Assembly: GCA_024635925.1 (NCBI GenBank)
Contig: JAGXHY010000033.1
Coordinates: 79,791 to 143,790 of the forward strand
Direction of reading: 5' to 3'
DNA from: Bacillota bacterium
GTDB lineage: Bacteria > Bacillota > TC1
Length of the DNA stretch: 64,000 nt
A program made the translations under genes and the position numbers. This document shows, in pieces, positions 53,321-62,924 of the stretch; within the stretch, counting starts at the first letter, position 1, and each line of letters begins with the position of its first letter. The notes beneath the pieces are model-generated. The model was not told where the DNA came from, did no database searches, and worked only from the letters and a program-made list of their open reading frames with translations.

Positions 53321-54658
53321 ATGTTTAAATATATAAAAGAAGTTGAAGATTATATTTATAGTTCTTATGTAAAAAGACATAAAGATATTCCTAACGGACC
53401 AGATGATTTCACAAGAAACCCTCATATAACAAGGGAAATGTTAGATTATCTAGGTGCTGTTGATAAAAAACAAAAAAACATTATGATAACTGGAAGTAAA
53501 GGAAAAGGTTCATTATCAGTAATGGTGGCGAAGATCTTAGAAGGTCAGGGATTTAAAATCGGACTTTTTACTAGTCCTCATTTAAGAGAATATAGAGAGC
53601 GTATAAGGATAAATGGAAAAGCCATTAAGGAAATAGATTTAATTGCTATCGCAAATAAAATTAGACCTATTTATGATGAAATAGAAAAACAACTACCAAA
53701 ACATAAATATATTGGACCAGTTGGTGCAACTGCTGTTATGGCAATATCATATTTTTATGAAAATAACACTGATTATAATGTAATCGAATGTGGTAGAGGT
53801 GCAAGATTTGATGATGTTAATCAAATTGAAGGTTTCGTTGGAGCTATAAACAAAATATTTTTAGAACATGTTGGTCCATTAGGTCATTCAATTGATGAGG
53901 TAGCCCATCATAAAGCAGGCTTAATAAAAAAACCATTAGAGGCTGTTTTTACTGCAGAACAAAGTAAATATGCTGACTTAGTGCTTAGGTATGAAGCAAG
54001 AAAGTTTAATATACCTATGTATGTATATAATCAAGATTTTAGTGCTTATGATATTCGTCTGACAAATGAGGGAACAAAGTTTTCAGTAAATGGAAAACTA
54101 GGAAATTACGAAGATCTTTCCTTATCCCTTCTTGGTAGACATCAGGCTGAGAATGCTGCACTAGCAATTGGTTTGTCAGAATATATTATTAATACAAAAC
54201 TAAATAAAGAAAAATTAAAAAAAATACTTGCAAATATTAAATGGCCAGGTCGAATGGAGATTCTTGAAAAAAATCCTATGGTTATTCTAGATGGCTGTAT
54301 TTCAGGAGAATCTATGAATCAAGTCAAGGAAATAATTGATTTTCTTGAATATAAAAAAATGATTGCAATTGTTGCAATACCTGAGGATAAGGATTATCTT
54401 GGTGTTATAGATGTTTTAAAGGACTATAAATGTGAGATTATATTAACTCATGCAGAAAATGATTATTTGAAATTTTCAGATAAACAAGTAATAGAAGCAA
54501 AAAAAATATATCCAGTGAAATTTATAAAAAATGTGAGAGAAACAATAGATTATGCTAAAAATAAAAGTGATATGAATACATTGATTTTATGTCTTGGAAC
54601 ACAATCTTTTATTAAAGATGTAAAAACATATTATAATGAGGATACTTTGAATATTTAA
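53321..54658 (+). CDS. Divergent FolC-like Mur ligase family protein, function unknown
   Basis: A 445-residue protein of the folylpolyglutamate synthase/Mur ligase fold. The ATP loop reads ITGSKGKGSLSV, the SPHLREYRERI strand is folC-like and the C-terminal ligase domain is recognisable. The usual LDAAHN motif instead reads LDGCISGE, so the conserved His and Asn are lost. A second, canonical FolC is encoded at 60838. This copy may ligate a different acceptor or be inactive in the classic reaction. It follows pgi by 12 bases and precedes nadA by 11; no function is assigned. Confidence 0.75.
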   Translation: MFKYIKEVEDYIYSSYVKRHKDIPNGPDDFTRNPHITREMLDYLGAVDKKQKNIMITGSKGKGSLSVMVAKILEGQGFKIGLFTSPHLREYRERIRINGKAIKEIDLIAIANKIRPIYDEIEKQLPKHKYIGPVGATAVMAISYFYENNTDYNVIECGRGARFDDVNQIEGFVGAINKIFLEHVGPLGHSIDEVAHHKAGLIKKPLEAVFTAEQSKYADLVLRYEARKFNIPMYVYNQDFSAYDIRLTNEGTKFSVNGKLGNYEDLSLSLLGRHQAENAALAIGLSEYIINTKLNKEKLKKILANIKWPGRMEILEKNPMVILDGCISGESMNQVKEIIDFLEYKKMIAIVAIPEDKDYLGVIDVLKDYKCEIILTHAENDYLKFSDKQVIEAKKIYPVKFIKNVRETIDYAKNKSDMNTLILCLGTQSFIKDVKTYYNEDTLNI

Positions 54659-54669
54659 GGAGAAATATC

Positions 54670-55575
54670 ATGACAGAAATTCAAAAAGAAATTATTAAAT
54701 TGAAAGAGGAGAAGAATGCTTTAATACTTGCACACTATTATCAAACTATGGATATACAAGAAGTGGCAGATTTTGTTGGAGATTCTTTTGAATTAGCTAA
54801 AATTACGCAAAAAACAGAAAAACCGATAATTGTTTTATGTGGAGTTAGATTTATGGCTGAAAGTGCCAAAATATTAAATCCAGCAAAGACGGTTCTTTTA
54901 CCTGCTTCTGATGCTGGTTGTTTAATGGCTGATATGATTACTCCTGACGATGTGATTAAATTAAAACTAGAACATCCTGAAGCTGCTGTTATGTGTTATG
55001 TAAATTCTACCGCAGAAATAAAAACTCATTGTGATATATGTTGTACCTCCTCATCTGCAGTAAAAATTGCAAAGTCTCTTAAAGAAGATGAAATAATTTT
55101 TATTCCAGATAGAAATTTAGGTTCATATGTAGCAGAACAAGTTCCTGAAAAAACATTTTACTATTTTAGAGGTTTTTGTCCAATTCATAATGTTGTTAGT
55201 GCTGATGAAGTTGAGGAAGCAAGAGAGAAGTATAAGGATGCTCCAGTATTGGTACATCCAGAATGTAATAAAGAAGTAAGAGACAAAGCTGATTTTATAG
55301 GTAGTACTTCTGCTATATTTAAATATGTTCAAGATTCGAAAAAAAGTGAATTTATTATAGGTACAGAAATTGGTGTGGTAGAGAGAATAAATAAATTGAT
55401 GAAGGGAAAAAAAGCTTATTTATTATCAACACATTTAAGTTGTATCAATATGAAAAAGACTAAAATTAAAGATGTGCTTAATGCATTGAAAAATTTAGAA
55501 GAAGTTATTGAATTAGATAATGATACTATGGAAAAAGCTAGAATTACTTTGGAAAGAATGGTAAATATTAATTAA
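54670..55575 (+). CDS. nadA: Quinolinate synthase NadA
   Basis: A 301-residue 4Fe-4S enzyme that makes quinolinate from iminoaspartate and dihydroxyacetone phosphate. LAHYYQTMDIQEVADFVGDS is the N-terminal signature. Candidate cluster cysteines lie in VLCGVRFMAES, in CDICCTSSSA and near the C-terminus in SCINMKKT. It opens a nadA-nadB-nadC set for de novo NAD synthesis, overlapping nadB by one base. Confidence 0.95.
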   Translation: MTEIQKEIIKLKEEKNALILAHYYQTMDIQEVADFVGDSFELAKITQKTEKPIIVLCGVRFMAESAKILNPAKTVLLPASDAGCLMADMITPDDVIKLKLEHPEAAVMCYVNSTAEIKTHCDICCTSSSAVKIAKSLKEDEIIFIPDRNLGSYVAEQVPEKTFYYFRGFCPIHNVVSADEVEEAREKYKDAPVLVHPECNKEVRDKADFIGSTSAIFKYVQDSKKSEFIIGTEIGVVERINKLMKGKKAYLLSTHLSCINMKKTKIKDVLNALKNLEEVIELDNDTMEKARITLERMVNIN

Positions 55576-57119
55576 TGAGAAGATATATTAATTCATCAAA
55601 TATTAATGATAGTGGATACAGATACGATTTGGTAATAGTTGGTGGAGGAGTAGCTGGATTATATGCAGCTTTAAATCTATCGGATAAACTTACTTGTTGT
55701 TTGATTACAAAAGAAAGTATAGATATTTCAAATTCCTGGTTAGCTCAAGGAGGTATTGCAGCAGCAATCTCTGAAGGTGATTTGCCTCAGTATCATTATA
55801 ATGATACTTTACTAGCAGGAGTAGGACTTTTAAACGAGGAAGCAGTAAGGGTATTAGTTGAAGAAGGGCCAAAAGATATAAAAACTTTGCTAGAATGGGA
55901 TGTTCCTTTTGACCTTGATGAAGAAGGAGATTTATTAATTACTAGAGAAGGTGGTCACCGAAGAAATAGAATAGTTCATGCTCATGGTGATGGTATAGGC
56001 AGAGAAACTATAAAAGCTTTAGCAAGATTAGTTGCTAGAAAAGAAAATATTACATTCATGCCTAATAAATTTTTATTAGATATTGTTACTTTTGAAAATC
56101 AGGTTAATGGCATTATTATTACTGATAAAGATAATAAAGAATTTATTGGAGCAAAACAAGTACTCTTATGTACTGGAGGTAGTGGTCAAATTTATGAACA
56201 TACTACTAATCCAGGTATAGCGACTGGTGATGGTGTGGGTTCAGCAATGAGAGCAAATGCAAAAATTAGAGACATGGAATTTGTTCAATTTCACCCTACC
56301 GGTTTATACATTGAAGGTGAAAAAGGAAGATCTTTTCTCATATCTGAAGCTGTTAGAGGAGAAGGTGGAATTTTAAGAAATATAAATGGTGAAGCCTTTA
56401 TGGCAGATAAGCATGAATTGAAAGATTTAGCACCAAGAGATATTGTGGCTAGATGTATTATCAATGAAATGAAGAACACTAATTCAAATTTTGTTTATTT
56501 AGATATAACTTCAAAATCAAAGGTTTTTTTGTCTAAAAGATTTCCAACTATATATGGAGAATGCTTAAATCAAGGTATAGATATTAGTAAAGAGTTTATT
56601 CCAGTATGTCCTGTGCAACATTATATGATGGGTGGAATAGCAACTGATCTTTATGGGCGTACAAATATAGAAGGTTTATTCGCATGTGGTGAAGTAGCAA
56701 ATACTGGAGTCCATGGTGCTAATAGGTTAGCTTCTAATTCAATGTTAGAATGTTTAGTTTTTTCTAGAAGAGCTGTTTTTGTTATCAATGATCAAGCTGA
56801 AAAATATAAAAAAGAATTAATTGACATTAATTCTTTTGATGAAAGTCAGGAGAATCTATTGAATTTAGAATTAGATGTTGAATCCTTAAAAGGTGTCATA
56901 AGGGAGTTAATGACTAAGTATTGTGGAGCAATTAGGCGTGAAAAAGAAATGAAAGTAGCATTAAACTCAATTGAAAAAATTTATAATACACTTGATGTTG
57001 TGGTTTTAGACACAAAAGAAAAAGCTGAAGTATATAATATGAGTATAGTATCAACAGAAATTTTAAAGAGCGCTATTGCACGCAAGGTTAATATAGGTGC
57101 TCATTATAGGGAGGACTAA
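55575..57119 (+). CDS. nadB: L-aspartate oxidase NadB
   Basis: A 514-residue FAD protein oxidising aspartate to iminoaspartate for NadA. The GGGVAGLYAALNL dinucleotide loop, WLAQGGIAAA, GGHRRNRIVHAHGDGIG and EFVQFHPTGLY motifs are intact. In an anaerobe the acceptor would be fumarate or another compound rather than oxygen. It abuts nadC with no gap. Confidence 0.95.
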   Translation: MRRYINSSNINDSGYRYDLVIVGGGVAGLYAALNLSDKLTCCLITKESIDISNSWLAQGGIAAAISEGDLPQYHYNDTLLAGVGLLNEEAVRVLVEEGPKDIKTLLEWDVPFDLDEEGDLLITREGGHRRNRIVHAHGDGIGRETIKALARLVARKENITFMPNKFLLDIVTFENQVNGIIITDKDNKEFIGAKQVLLCTGGSGQIYEHTTNPGIATGDGVGSAMRANAKIRDMEFVQFHPTGLYIEGEKGRSFLISEAVRGEGGILRNINGEAFMADKHELKDLAPRDIVARCIINEMKNTNSNFVYLDITSKSKVFLSKRFPTIYGECLNQGIDISKEFIPVCPVQHYMMGGIATDLYGRTNIEGLFACGEVANTGVHGANRLASNSMLECLVFSRRAVFVINDQAEKYKKELIDINSFDESQENLLNLELDVESLKGVIRELMTKYCGAIRREKEMKVALNSIEKIYNTLDVVVLDTKEKAEVYNMSIVSTEILKSAIARKVNIGAHYRED

Positions 57120-57950
57120 ATGGAAAAAATTGTTTTTCAAAATATTATAATTGAGGCCTTAAAGGAAGATATTGGAAGTGGTGATTTAACCACTAATATG
57201 TGTATATCAGATGAAAGTGAAAGTGAAGCTTTAATTATAGCTAAAGATTCAGGTGTTTTATGTGGAACAGAAGTTTTCCAAGAAGTTTTTGATATTTTAG
57301 ATAAAGATATAAATATAGAATTTAATTATATAGATGGTGATAAATTAAATAAGGGCGATATAATTGGTATGGTTTGGGGAAAGACTAAAAGTATACTTAA
57401 GGGTGAAAGAGTTGCACTGAATTTTTTACAACACCTATCTGGAATTGCTACCATAACTAATAAATATGTTGAAGTGTTAGATGGCTATAAAATTAAAATA
57501 GTCGACACAAGAAAAACTACTCCATTACTTAGAGTGTTAGAAAAATATGCTGTTAGAGTTGGTGGTGGATTTAATCATAGACATGGTCTATATGATGGGA
57601 TTATGATTAAAGATAATCATATAATAGGAGCAGGAAATATAAAAAAAGCAGTTGCTTTGGCAAAAAAAAATTGTCCTCATACTTTAAAAATTGAAGTAGA
57701 AACTAGTAATCTTGAAGAAGTAAAACAAGCATTGTCTGCTGGAGCAGATATTATAATGCTTGATAATATGTCTCTTCCCGAAATGAAAATTGCTGTGGAG
57801 TTAATTGATGGTAAAGCTTTAGTTGAAGCATCAGGTAATATGGGAGATAGAGATTTGAAAGAAGTTGCTTCTATTGGAGTTGATATAATATCTATAGGCT
57901 CTATTACTAATTCAAGAAGATCTTTAGATATAAGTTTAAACTTTAAATGA
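57120..57950 (+). CDS. nadC: Nicotinate-nucleotide pyrophosphorylase (carboxylating) NadC
   Basis: A 276-residue quinolinate phosphoribosyltransferase. EDIGSGDLTT, the RKTTPLLR segment with GGGFNHRHGLYD, and IMLDNMS are all present. It completes the nadABC set. The stop codon lies directly before the TTGACA of the valS promoter. No separate NAD-regulator site (NiaR-type) was recognised. Confidence 0.96.
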   Translation: MEKIVFQNIIIEALKEDIGSGDLTTNMCISDESESEALIIAKDSGVLCGTEVFQEVFDILDKDINIEFNYIDGDKLNKGDIIGMVWGKTKSILKGERVALNFLQHLSGIATITNKYVEVLDGYKIKIVDTRKTTPLLRVLEKYAVRVGGGFNHRHGLYDGIMIKDNHIIGAGNIKKAVALAKKNCPHTLKIEVETSNLEEVKQALSAGADIIMLDNMSLPEMKIAVELIDGKALVEASGNMGDRDLKEVASIGVDIISIGSITNSRRSLDISLNFK

Positions 57951-57979
57951 TTGACAATTTTATTATGATTTAATAAAAT
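57951..57979 (+). promoter_or_regulatory. Predicted promoter of the valS T-box
   Basis: Perfect TTGACA, 17-base spacer, TAAAAT, beginning on the base after the nadC stop codon. Confidence 0.8.
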
Positions 57980-57989
57980 AGTTCTTATA

Positions 57990-58197
57990 GTAAATGTGAA
58001 GAGTAGGAAGAGTAACCTTAGTTAACATTATAGAGAAAAAGGGATGGTGGAAACCTTTTATGTAGGATAGGTGAAGGTAGCCTAGGAGCAGTTCAAGTGA
58101 AAAAGGAGTAATTTGAATCGGATAAGCCCGTTAAAGCAAAAGAAAAAAATAAGGTGGTACCGCGATCCGTCGCCCTTTGGGGGAGACGGATTTTTTT
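57990..58197 (+). ncRNA. T-box leader of valS
   Basis: The T-box core AAGGTGGTACCGCG (58151-58164) is preceded by an AGTAGGAAGAGTAA box and a GATGGTGG segment of stem I. A GTA triplet in the GAAGGTAGCC region (near 58075-58080) would serve as Val specifier codon; this choice is inferred. The terminator pairs ATCCGTC with GACGGAT (58165-58191) before seven Ts. Uncharged tRNA-Val would favour readthrough into valS. Confidence 0.92.
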
Positions 58198-58215
58198 ATA
58201 TGAGGAGGAAAAAGA

Positions 58216-60837
58216 ATGGAAACTAAATACAATCCAGAAATAGTTGAAAAAAAATGGTATAAATATTGGGAAGAGAATGGATATTTTCATCAAGAAGTAG
58301 ACAAGAGCAAAAAACCATTTTCTATTGTTATGCCCCCTCCAAATGTAACAGGACAACTACACCTTGGACATGCAATGGATAATACATTACAAGATATATT
58401 AATAAGATATAAGAGGCTATCTGGATATAATACTGTTTGGATACCAGGCACAGATCATGCAGGAATTGCTACACAAGCAAAAGTTGAAGAAGATTTAAAA
58501 AAACAAGAAGGTCTAACTAAATATGATTTAGGAAGAGAGAAGTTTTTAGAAAGAGTATGGATGTGGAAAGAAAAATATCATGAAAGAATAGCTAGTCAAC
58601 TTAGACTATTAGGAAGCAGTTGTGATTGGAGTAGAGAAAGATTTACTATGGATGAAGGTTGTTCAATTGCGGTAAAAGAAGTGTTTAAACAATTATATGA
58701 CAAAGGCTTAATTTATCGAGGAGAATATATGGTGAATTGGTGTCCGAATTGTCATACAACTATATCTGATATTGAAGTTGAACATTCAGATAAGAAAGGT
58801 CATTTATGGCATATACGATATCGAGTTGAAAATACAAATGATTATATTACTATTGCTACAACAAGACCTGAAACTATGTTAGGTGATGCTGCAGTTGCAG
58901 TATCAAAAGGGGATGAGAGATATAGTAAATATGTTGGGAAAAACCTTATTTTACCGATAATTGGTAGGAAAATTCCAATTATTGAAGATGAGTATGTAGA
59001 AAAAGAATTTGGTACTGGGGCTGTTAAGATTACACCAAGTCATGACCCTAATGATTTTGAAATAAGTATGAGACATGATCTTGAACATTTTATTGTTATT
59101 GATAAAGAAGGGAAAATGACAGGCGATGTTGGAAAATATCTTGGTATGGATAGATATCGTTGTAGAGAAACTATAGTCAATGACTTAAAAGAAGCAGGCT
59201 TATTAGTTATGGTTGAAGATTATAACCATTCTGTAGGTTGTTGCTATAGATGTGATACTACAATAGAGCCCTTAGTATCTAAACAGTGGTTTGTGAAAAT
59301 GGAGCCTTTAGCAAAAGCCGCAGTAAAAAAAGTTCTTGATGGTGAGGCTGAATTTATTCCTGAAAGATTTACAAAAATATACTTAAGTTGGATGGAAAAT
59401 ATTAGGGACTGGTGCGTTTCTAGACAATTGTGGTGGGGACACAGAATACCTGTATTTTATTGCAAAGATTGTGGAGAAATGATTTGTGATACTAAGGATG
59501 TAACTGTATGTCCTAATTGCAAATCAATAAAGATTGAACAAGATCCAGATGTATTGGACACTTGGTTTAGTTCTGCTTTATGGCCTTTTTCAACCCTTGG
59601 ATGGCCTGAGAAGACTAAAGAACTAGAACATTTTTATCCAACTTCCGTTTTGGTTACTGGTAGAGATATTATATTTTTCTGGGTTGCACGCATGTTATTT
59701 ATGGGTATTGAGTTTATGGGAAAAGTACCATTTGATGATATATTCATTCATGGGTTAATACTAGATGAACAAGGTAGGAAAATGAGCAAATCCCTTGGTA
59801 ATGGAATAGACCCATTGTTACTAATTGATGAATTTGGTGCTGATACGTTAAGGTATATGTTGGTAACAGGTAATACACCTGGAAATGACATTCGTTTTCA
59901 TACAGACAGATTAGAAGCCATAAGAAACTTCTGTAATAAAGTTTGGAATGCTTCTCGTTTTGTTATGTTGCATTTAGAGGGTTATGATAGTGAAAAATCT
60001 ATTTCTTCATATTCACTAGCAGATAAATGGATAATTGAAGAATACAATAAAACTGTTAAAAATGTGACAGAGAATTTAGATAAATATGAATTGGGTGCAG
60101 CAGCAGATGTAATCTATGAATTTATTAAAAATAGCTTTTGTGATTGGTATATAGAGGTTATAAAGGATACTTTATATAATGGATCTAAAGAAGAAATACA
60201 AAATATTCAAAGAATATTAGTAGATATTTTGTCTGGCACTTTAGTGCTATTACATCCATTCATGCCATTTATTACTGAAGAAATTTGGCAAAATATTCCA
60301 CATATTGGAGATACTATTATGTATGCAAAGTGGCCTGAAGTAAATTTTGTTGATAGATTTAATAAAGAATTATTGGGTATGGAATTAGTAATGGATAGTA
60401 TAAGAAAAATAAGAAACATTAGGGCTGAAATGAAGGTGCCTATTGGTAAAAAAATTCCAATTGTAATTTATCCTAAAGCTGGATTTGAACAATTAGCTAT
60501 TGATGGATCTAAATACTTTCTATCACTTGCTAAGGGATTAAATATATCTATAAAGAAATTCTCTGAAAAAAGAATTGAAAAATCTGCAATGACTGTTAAT
60601 GAAGCATTTGAAATTTTCTTACCATTAGAGGGACTAATTGATATAAAAGATGAAAAAATGAGACTTGAAAAGGAACTTAAGGAACTTAAATCTGAGATTG
60701 ATAGAATTGAAAATAAATTAAGTAATGAAAGTTTTATAGCTAAAGCACCAAATGCTGTAATTGTAAAAGAAAAGGAAAAACAAGAAGTATATAAAGAAAA
60801 ATTTGCATCAGTAAAAGCAAGATTGGAAAGCATATAA
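58216..60837 (+). CDS. valS: Valyl-tRNA synthetase
   Basis: An 873-residue class I synthetase. HIGH is in PPNVTGQLHLGHAMDN, the editing motif TTRPETMLGDAAVAV is intact, zinc-type Cys pairs occur (WCPNC, CKDC, CPNC) and KMSKS is in GRKMSKSLGNG. The coiled-coil tail (about residues 810-870, rich in Lys and Glu) is the usual ValRS C-terminus. Expression is under the upstream T-box. It abuts folC with no gap. Confidence 0.97.
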   Translation: METKYNPEIVEKKWYKYWEENGYFHQEVDKSKKPFSIVMPPPNVTGQLHLGHAMDNTLQDILIRYKRLSGYNTVWIPGTDHAGIATQAKVEEDLKKQEGLTKYDLGREKFLERVWMWKEKYHERIASQLRLLGSSCDWSRERFTMDEGCSIAVKEVFKQLYDKGLIYRGEYMVNWCPNCHTTISDIEVEHSDKKGHLWHIRYRVENTNDYITIATTRPETMLGDAAVAVSKGDERYSKYVGKNLILPIIGRKIPIIEDEYVEKEFGTGAVKITPSHDPNDFEISMRHDLEHFIVIDKEGKMTGDVGKYLGMDRYRCRETIVNDLKEAGLLVMVEDYNHSVGCCYRCDTTIEPLVSKQWFVKMEPLAKAAVKKVLDGEAEFIPERFTKIYLSWMENIRDWCVSRQLWWGHRIPVFYCKDCGEMICDTKDVTVCPNCKSIKIEQDPDVLDTWFSSALWPFSTLGWPEKTKELEHFYPTSVLVTGRDIIFFWVARMLFMGIEFMGKVPFDDIFIHGLILDEQGRKMSKSLGNGIDPLLLIDEFGADTLRYMLVTGNTPGNDIRFHTDRLEAIRNFCNKVWNASRFVMLHLEGYDSEKSISSYSLADKWIIEEYNKTVKNVTENLDKYELGAAADVIYEFIKNSFCDWYIEVIKDTLYNGSKEEIQNIQRILVDILSGTLVLLHPFMPFITEEIWQNIPHIGDTIMYAKWPEVNFVDRFNKELLGMELVMDSIRKIRNIRAEMKVPIGKKIPIVIYPKAGFEQLAIDGSKYFLSLAKGLNISIKKFSEKRIEKSAMTVNEAFEIFLPLEGLIDIKDEKMRLEKELKELKSEIDRIENKLSNESFIAKAPNAVIVKEKEKQEVYKEKFASVKARLESI

Positions 60838-62124
60838 ATGAAAAATTTTAAAGAAGCAAATCAATACTTAGAAGATTTAAATAAATTTGGTTGGAAACCA
60901 GGACTAGAAAGAATAAAAAAACTACTTGAAAAACTAGGAAATCCAGAGAATACATTTAAATCAATACATGTTGGTGGCACTAATGGAAAAGGATCTGTAA
61001 CAGTAACAATTAGCAAAGTGTTAGAGGAACAAGGCTATAAGGTTGGTAAATTTATTTCACCTGAAATATATAATGTTAGAGAAAGAATTCAAATAGATAG
61101 CCAATGGATACCTGAAGCTAAAATGATAGAAATATTATCTAGAATATCTATAATAATTAATGAACTGAAAAAAAATGGCTATGAAGAACCAACAAATTTT
61201 GAAGTTTGGACAGCAATGTGTTTTCAATATTTTAGCGAAGAAAAAATCGATTTTGGTGTAATTGAAGTTGGACTTGGTGGAGAAATAGATTCTACTAATG
61301 TTATTAAACCTTTATTATCAATAATTACTAATGTATCAATAGATCATAAAGATTATTTAGGAGATACAGAAGTTGAAATAGCAAAAGTGAAAAGTGGAAT
61401 AATTAAAAATGGGAGTCCAGTCATTACTGGTAGTACAAATAAAGATGTGCTTGACATAATCGAGAAAAAGAGTAAGGAATTAGGTTGCCTAATATATCGT
61501 TTTGGCCTTGAATTTGATGGATTAGAAAAGAAACATGACGAAAATTTATCTAATTTCACTTTTCAAAACAAAGAATATGAATTAGATGTAAATTATTCTT
61601 TAGTTGGTCATCATCAAATTTTAAATGGGAGTATAGCTCTAGAAGCGATTTATATATTAAAAAAAATGGGTTTTGATTTAAATATGGTTAAGGCTGCAAA
61701 TAGTTTATCAAGAGTTAAATGGGCAGGCCGTCTTGAAATGCTAAATTATAAAGGTAATAGAGTTTTGTTAGATGCTGCACATAATCTAGAAGGAGCTAAG
61801 AATTTAGCATTAGCTTTAACAGACATATATAATTATAGAAAAGTTGTTTTAATGGTTGGAATATTAGCTGATAAAGAAAGACAAAAGATGATTGATTATT
61901 TAGGACCATTTGGGGATAAAGTTATAGTGACAAAACCTAATAGTCCAAGAGCTGATGATTTTAGAAAAGTAGCTGAATATTTCAAAGATTATTCTAAAGA
62001 AATATATATTATTGAAGATGTTAAAGAAGCAATGGAAAAAGGAATAAGTTTGTTAAAAAAAGATGATATTTTATGTATTACAGGATCAATATATATGTTG
62101 CAAGAAATTAGAGGGTTATTTTAG
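60838..62124 (+). CDS. folC: Folylpolyglutamate synthase / dihydrofolate synthase
   Basis: A 428-residue Mur-family ligase adding glutamate to folates. VGGTNGKGSVTVT is the ATP loop and LDAAHNLEGAKNL is the intact C-terminal motif, unlike the divergent paralogue at 53321. The SPEIYNVRERIQI and GLGGEIDSTNV stretches are typical. valS-folC is a common clostridial pairing. The rex gene follows by eight bases. Confidence 0.95.
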   Translation: MKNFKEANQYLEDLNKFGWKPGLERIKKLLEKLGNPENTFKSIHVGGTNGKGSVTVTISKVLEEQGYKVGKFISPEIYNVRERIQIDSQWIPEAKMIEILSRISIIINELKKNGYEEPTNFEVWTAMCFQYFSEEKIDFGVIEVGLGGEIDSTNVIKPLLSIITNVSIDHKDYLGDTEVEIAKVKSGIIKNGSPVITGSTNKDVLDIIEKKSKELGCLIYRFGLEFDGLEKKHDENLSNFTFQNKEYELDVNYSLVGHHQILNGSIALEAIYILKKMGFDLNMVKAANSLSRVKWAGRLEMLNYKGNRVLLDAAHNLEGAKNLALALTDIYNYRKVVLMVGILADKERQKMIDYLGPFGDKVIVTKPNSPRADDFRKVAEYFKDYSKEIYIIEDVKEAMEKGISLLKKDDILCITGSIYMLQEIRGLF

Positions 62125-62132
62125 GAGGTAAA

Positions 62133-62765
62133 ATGAAAAATAAAAAAATACCTGAGATTACCATCATGAGATTATCCACATACTCTAGGATTTTAAATGA
62201 ATCCTTAGAAAAGGGAGAGAAGATAATCTCTTCAAAGGGCATATCCACACTAACGGGAGTAAGTCCTGATCAAGTTCGGAAAGATTTAGCATATTTTGGT
62301 GAATTTGGAGTTAGAGGTATTGGCTATAATATTGAAGAATTAAAATATAATATCTCAAAAATAATAGGAACAAATAGAAACTGGAAAATTGCAATAGCCG
62401 GAATAGGACATCTAGGAGGCTCTCTAGTTACTTATCCGGGTTTTTTAGCACGTGGTTTTATAATGGCTGGTATTTTTGATGTTAAAAATATTGGTGAAAA
62501 GTATGGTGACCTTTATGTTGAACATATTGATAATTTTGAAAAGATTGCAAAAGAAGTAGGATTTGATCTTGGTATAATTGTTGTTCCTAGAGAAGTTGCA
62601 CAAAATGTAGCGGATATAATGATTAAAAGCGGTATAAAGGCAATATTGAATTTTGCTCCAGTAATGCTAGAAGTTCCAGAGCATGTAGAGATAAAAAACA
62701 TCGATTTATCAATGTTCTTAGAAATTTTATCTTACTATATGTCATTAAAACATAACGAAATATAA
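62133..62765 (+). CDS. rex: Redox-sensing transcriptional repressor Rex
   Basis: A 210-residue repressor. An N-terminal winged helix (residues about 10-70, SPDQVRKDLAYFGEFGVRG) binds DNA, and a Rossmann domain (AGIGHLGGSL) senses the NADH/NAD+ ratio. The C-terminal domain-swapped helix is present. In clostridia Rex controls fermentation and hydrogenase genes. I found no convincing Rex operator within this window. The AGGAGG site is strong. Confidence 0.95.
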   Translation: MKNKKIPEITIMRLSTYSRILNESLEKGEKIISSKGISTLTGVSPDQVRKDLAYFGEFGVRGIGYNIEELKYNISKIIGTNRNWKIAIAGIGHLGGSLVTYPGFLARGFIMAGIFDVKNIGEKYGDLYVEHIDNFEKIAKEVGFDLGIIVVPREVAQNVADIMIKSGIKAILNFAPVMLEVPEHVEIKNIDLSMFLEILSYYMSLKHNEI

Positions 62766-62838
62766 ATGCAACAAGACTATAATAATGTATTAAGTATTAA
62801 AATTTTTTAATAAATCATACTATATTTTTAAAAAGCTA

Positions 62839-62868
62839 TTGCTATTTGTTGTAGTTTTGTGATAAAAT
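62839..62868 (+). promoter_or_regulatory. Predicted promoter of BMP copy 4
   Basis: TTGCTA, 18-base spacer, TAAAAT. A CCTAG...CTAGG inverted repeat begins ten bases downstream, about where transcription would start. Confidence 0.55.
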
Positions 62869-62877
62869 CCTATTAAA

Positions 62878-62902
62878 TTAACCTAGTTAATATCTAGGTT
62901 AA
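62878..62902. promoter_or_regulatory. CCTAG-CTAGG inverted repeat in leader of BMP copy 4
   Basis: TTAACCTAG, 7-base centre, CTAGGTTAA: a perfect 9-base stem. It shares the CCTA...TAGG ends and position relative to the -10 box with the repeats before BMP copies 2 and 3, more than 40 kb away. Confidence 0.6.
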
Positions 62903-62924
62903 TAAAATAATTAGGAGGAAAAAA

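Noticed and set aside
62766..62924. Rex operator upstream of BMP copy 4
   Set aside because: The inverted repeat there is CCTAG-based and does not fit the TTGTTAA-type Rex site.
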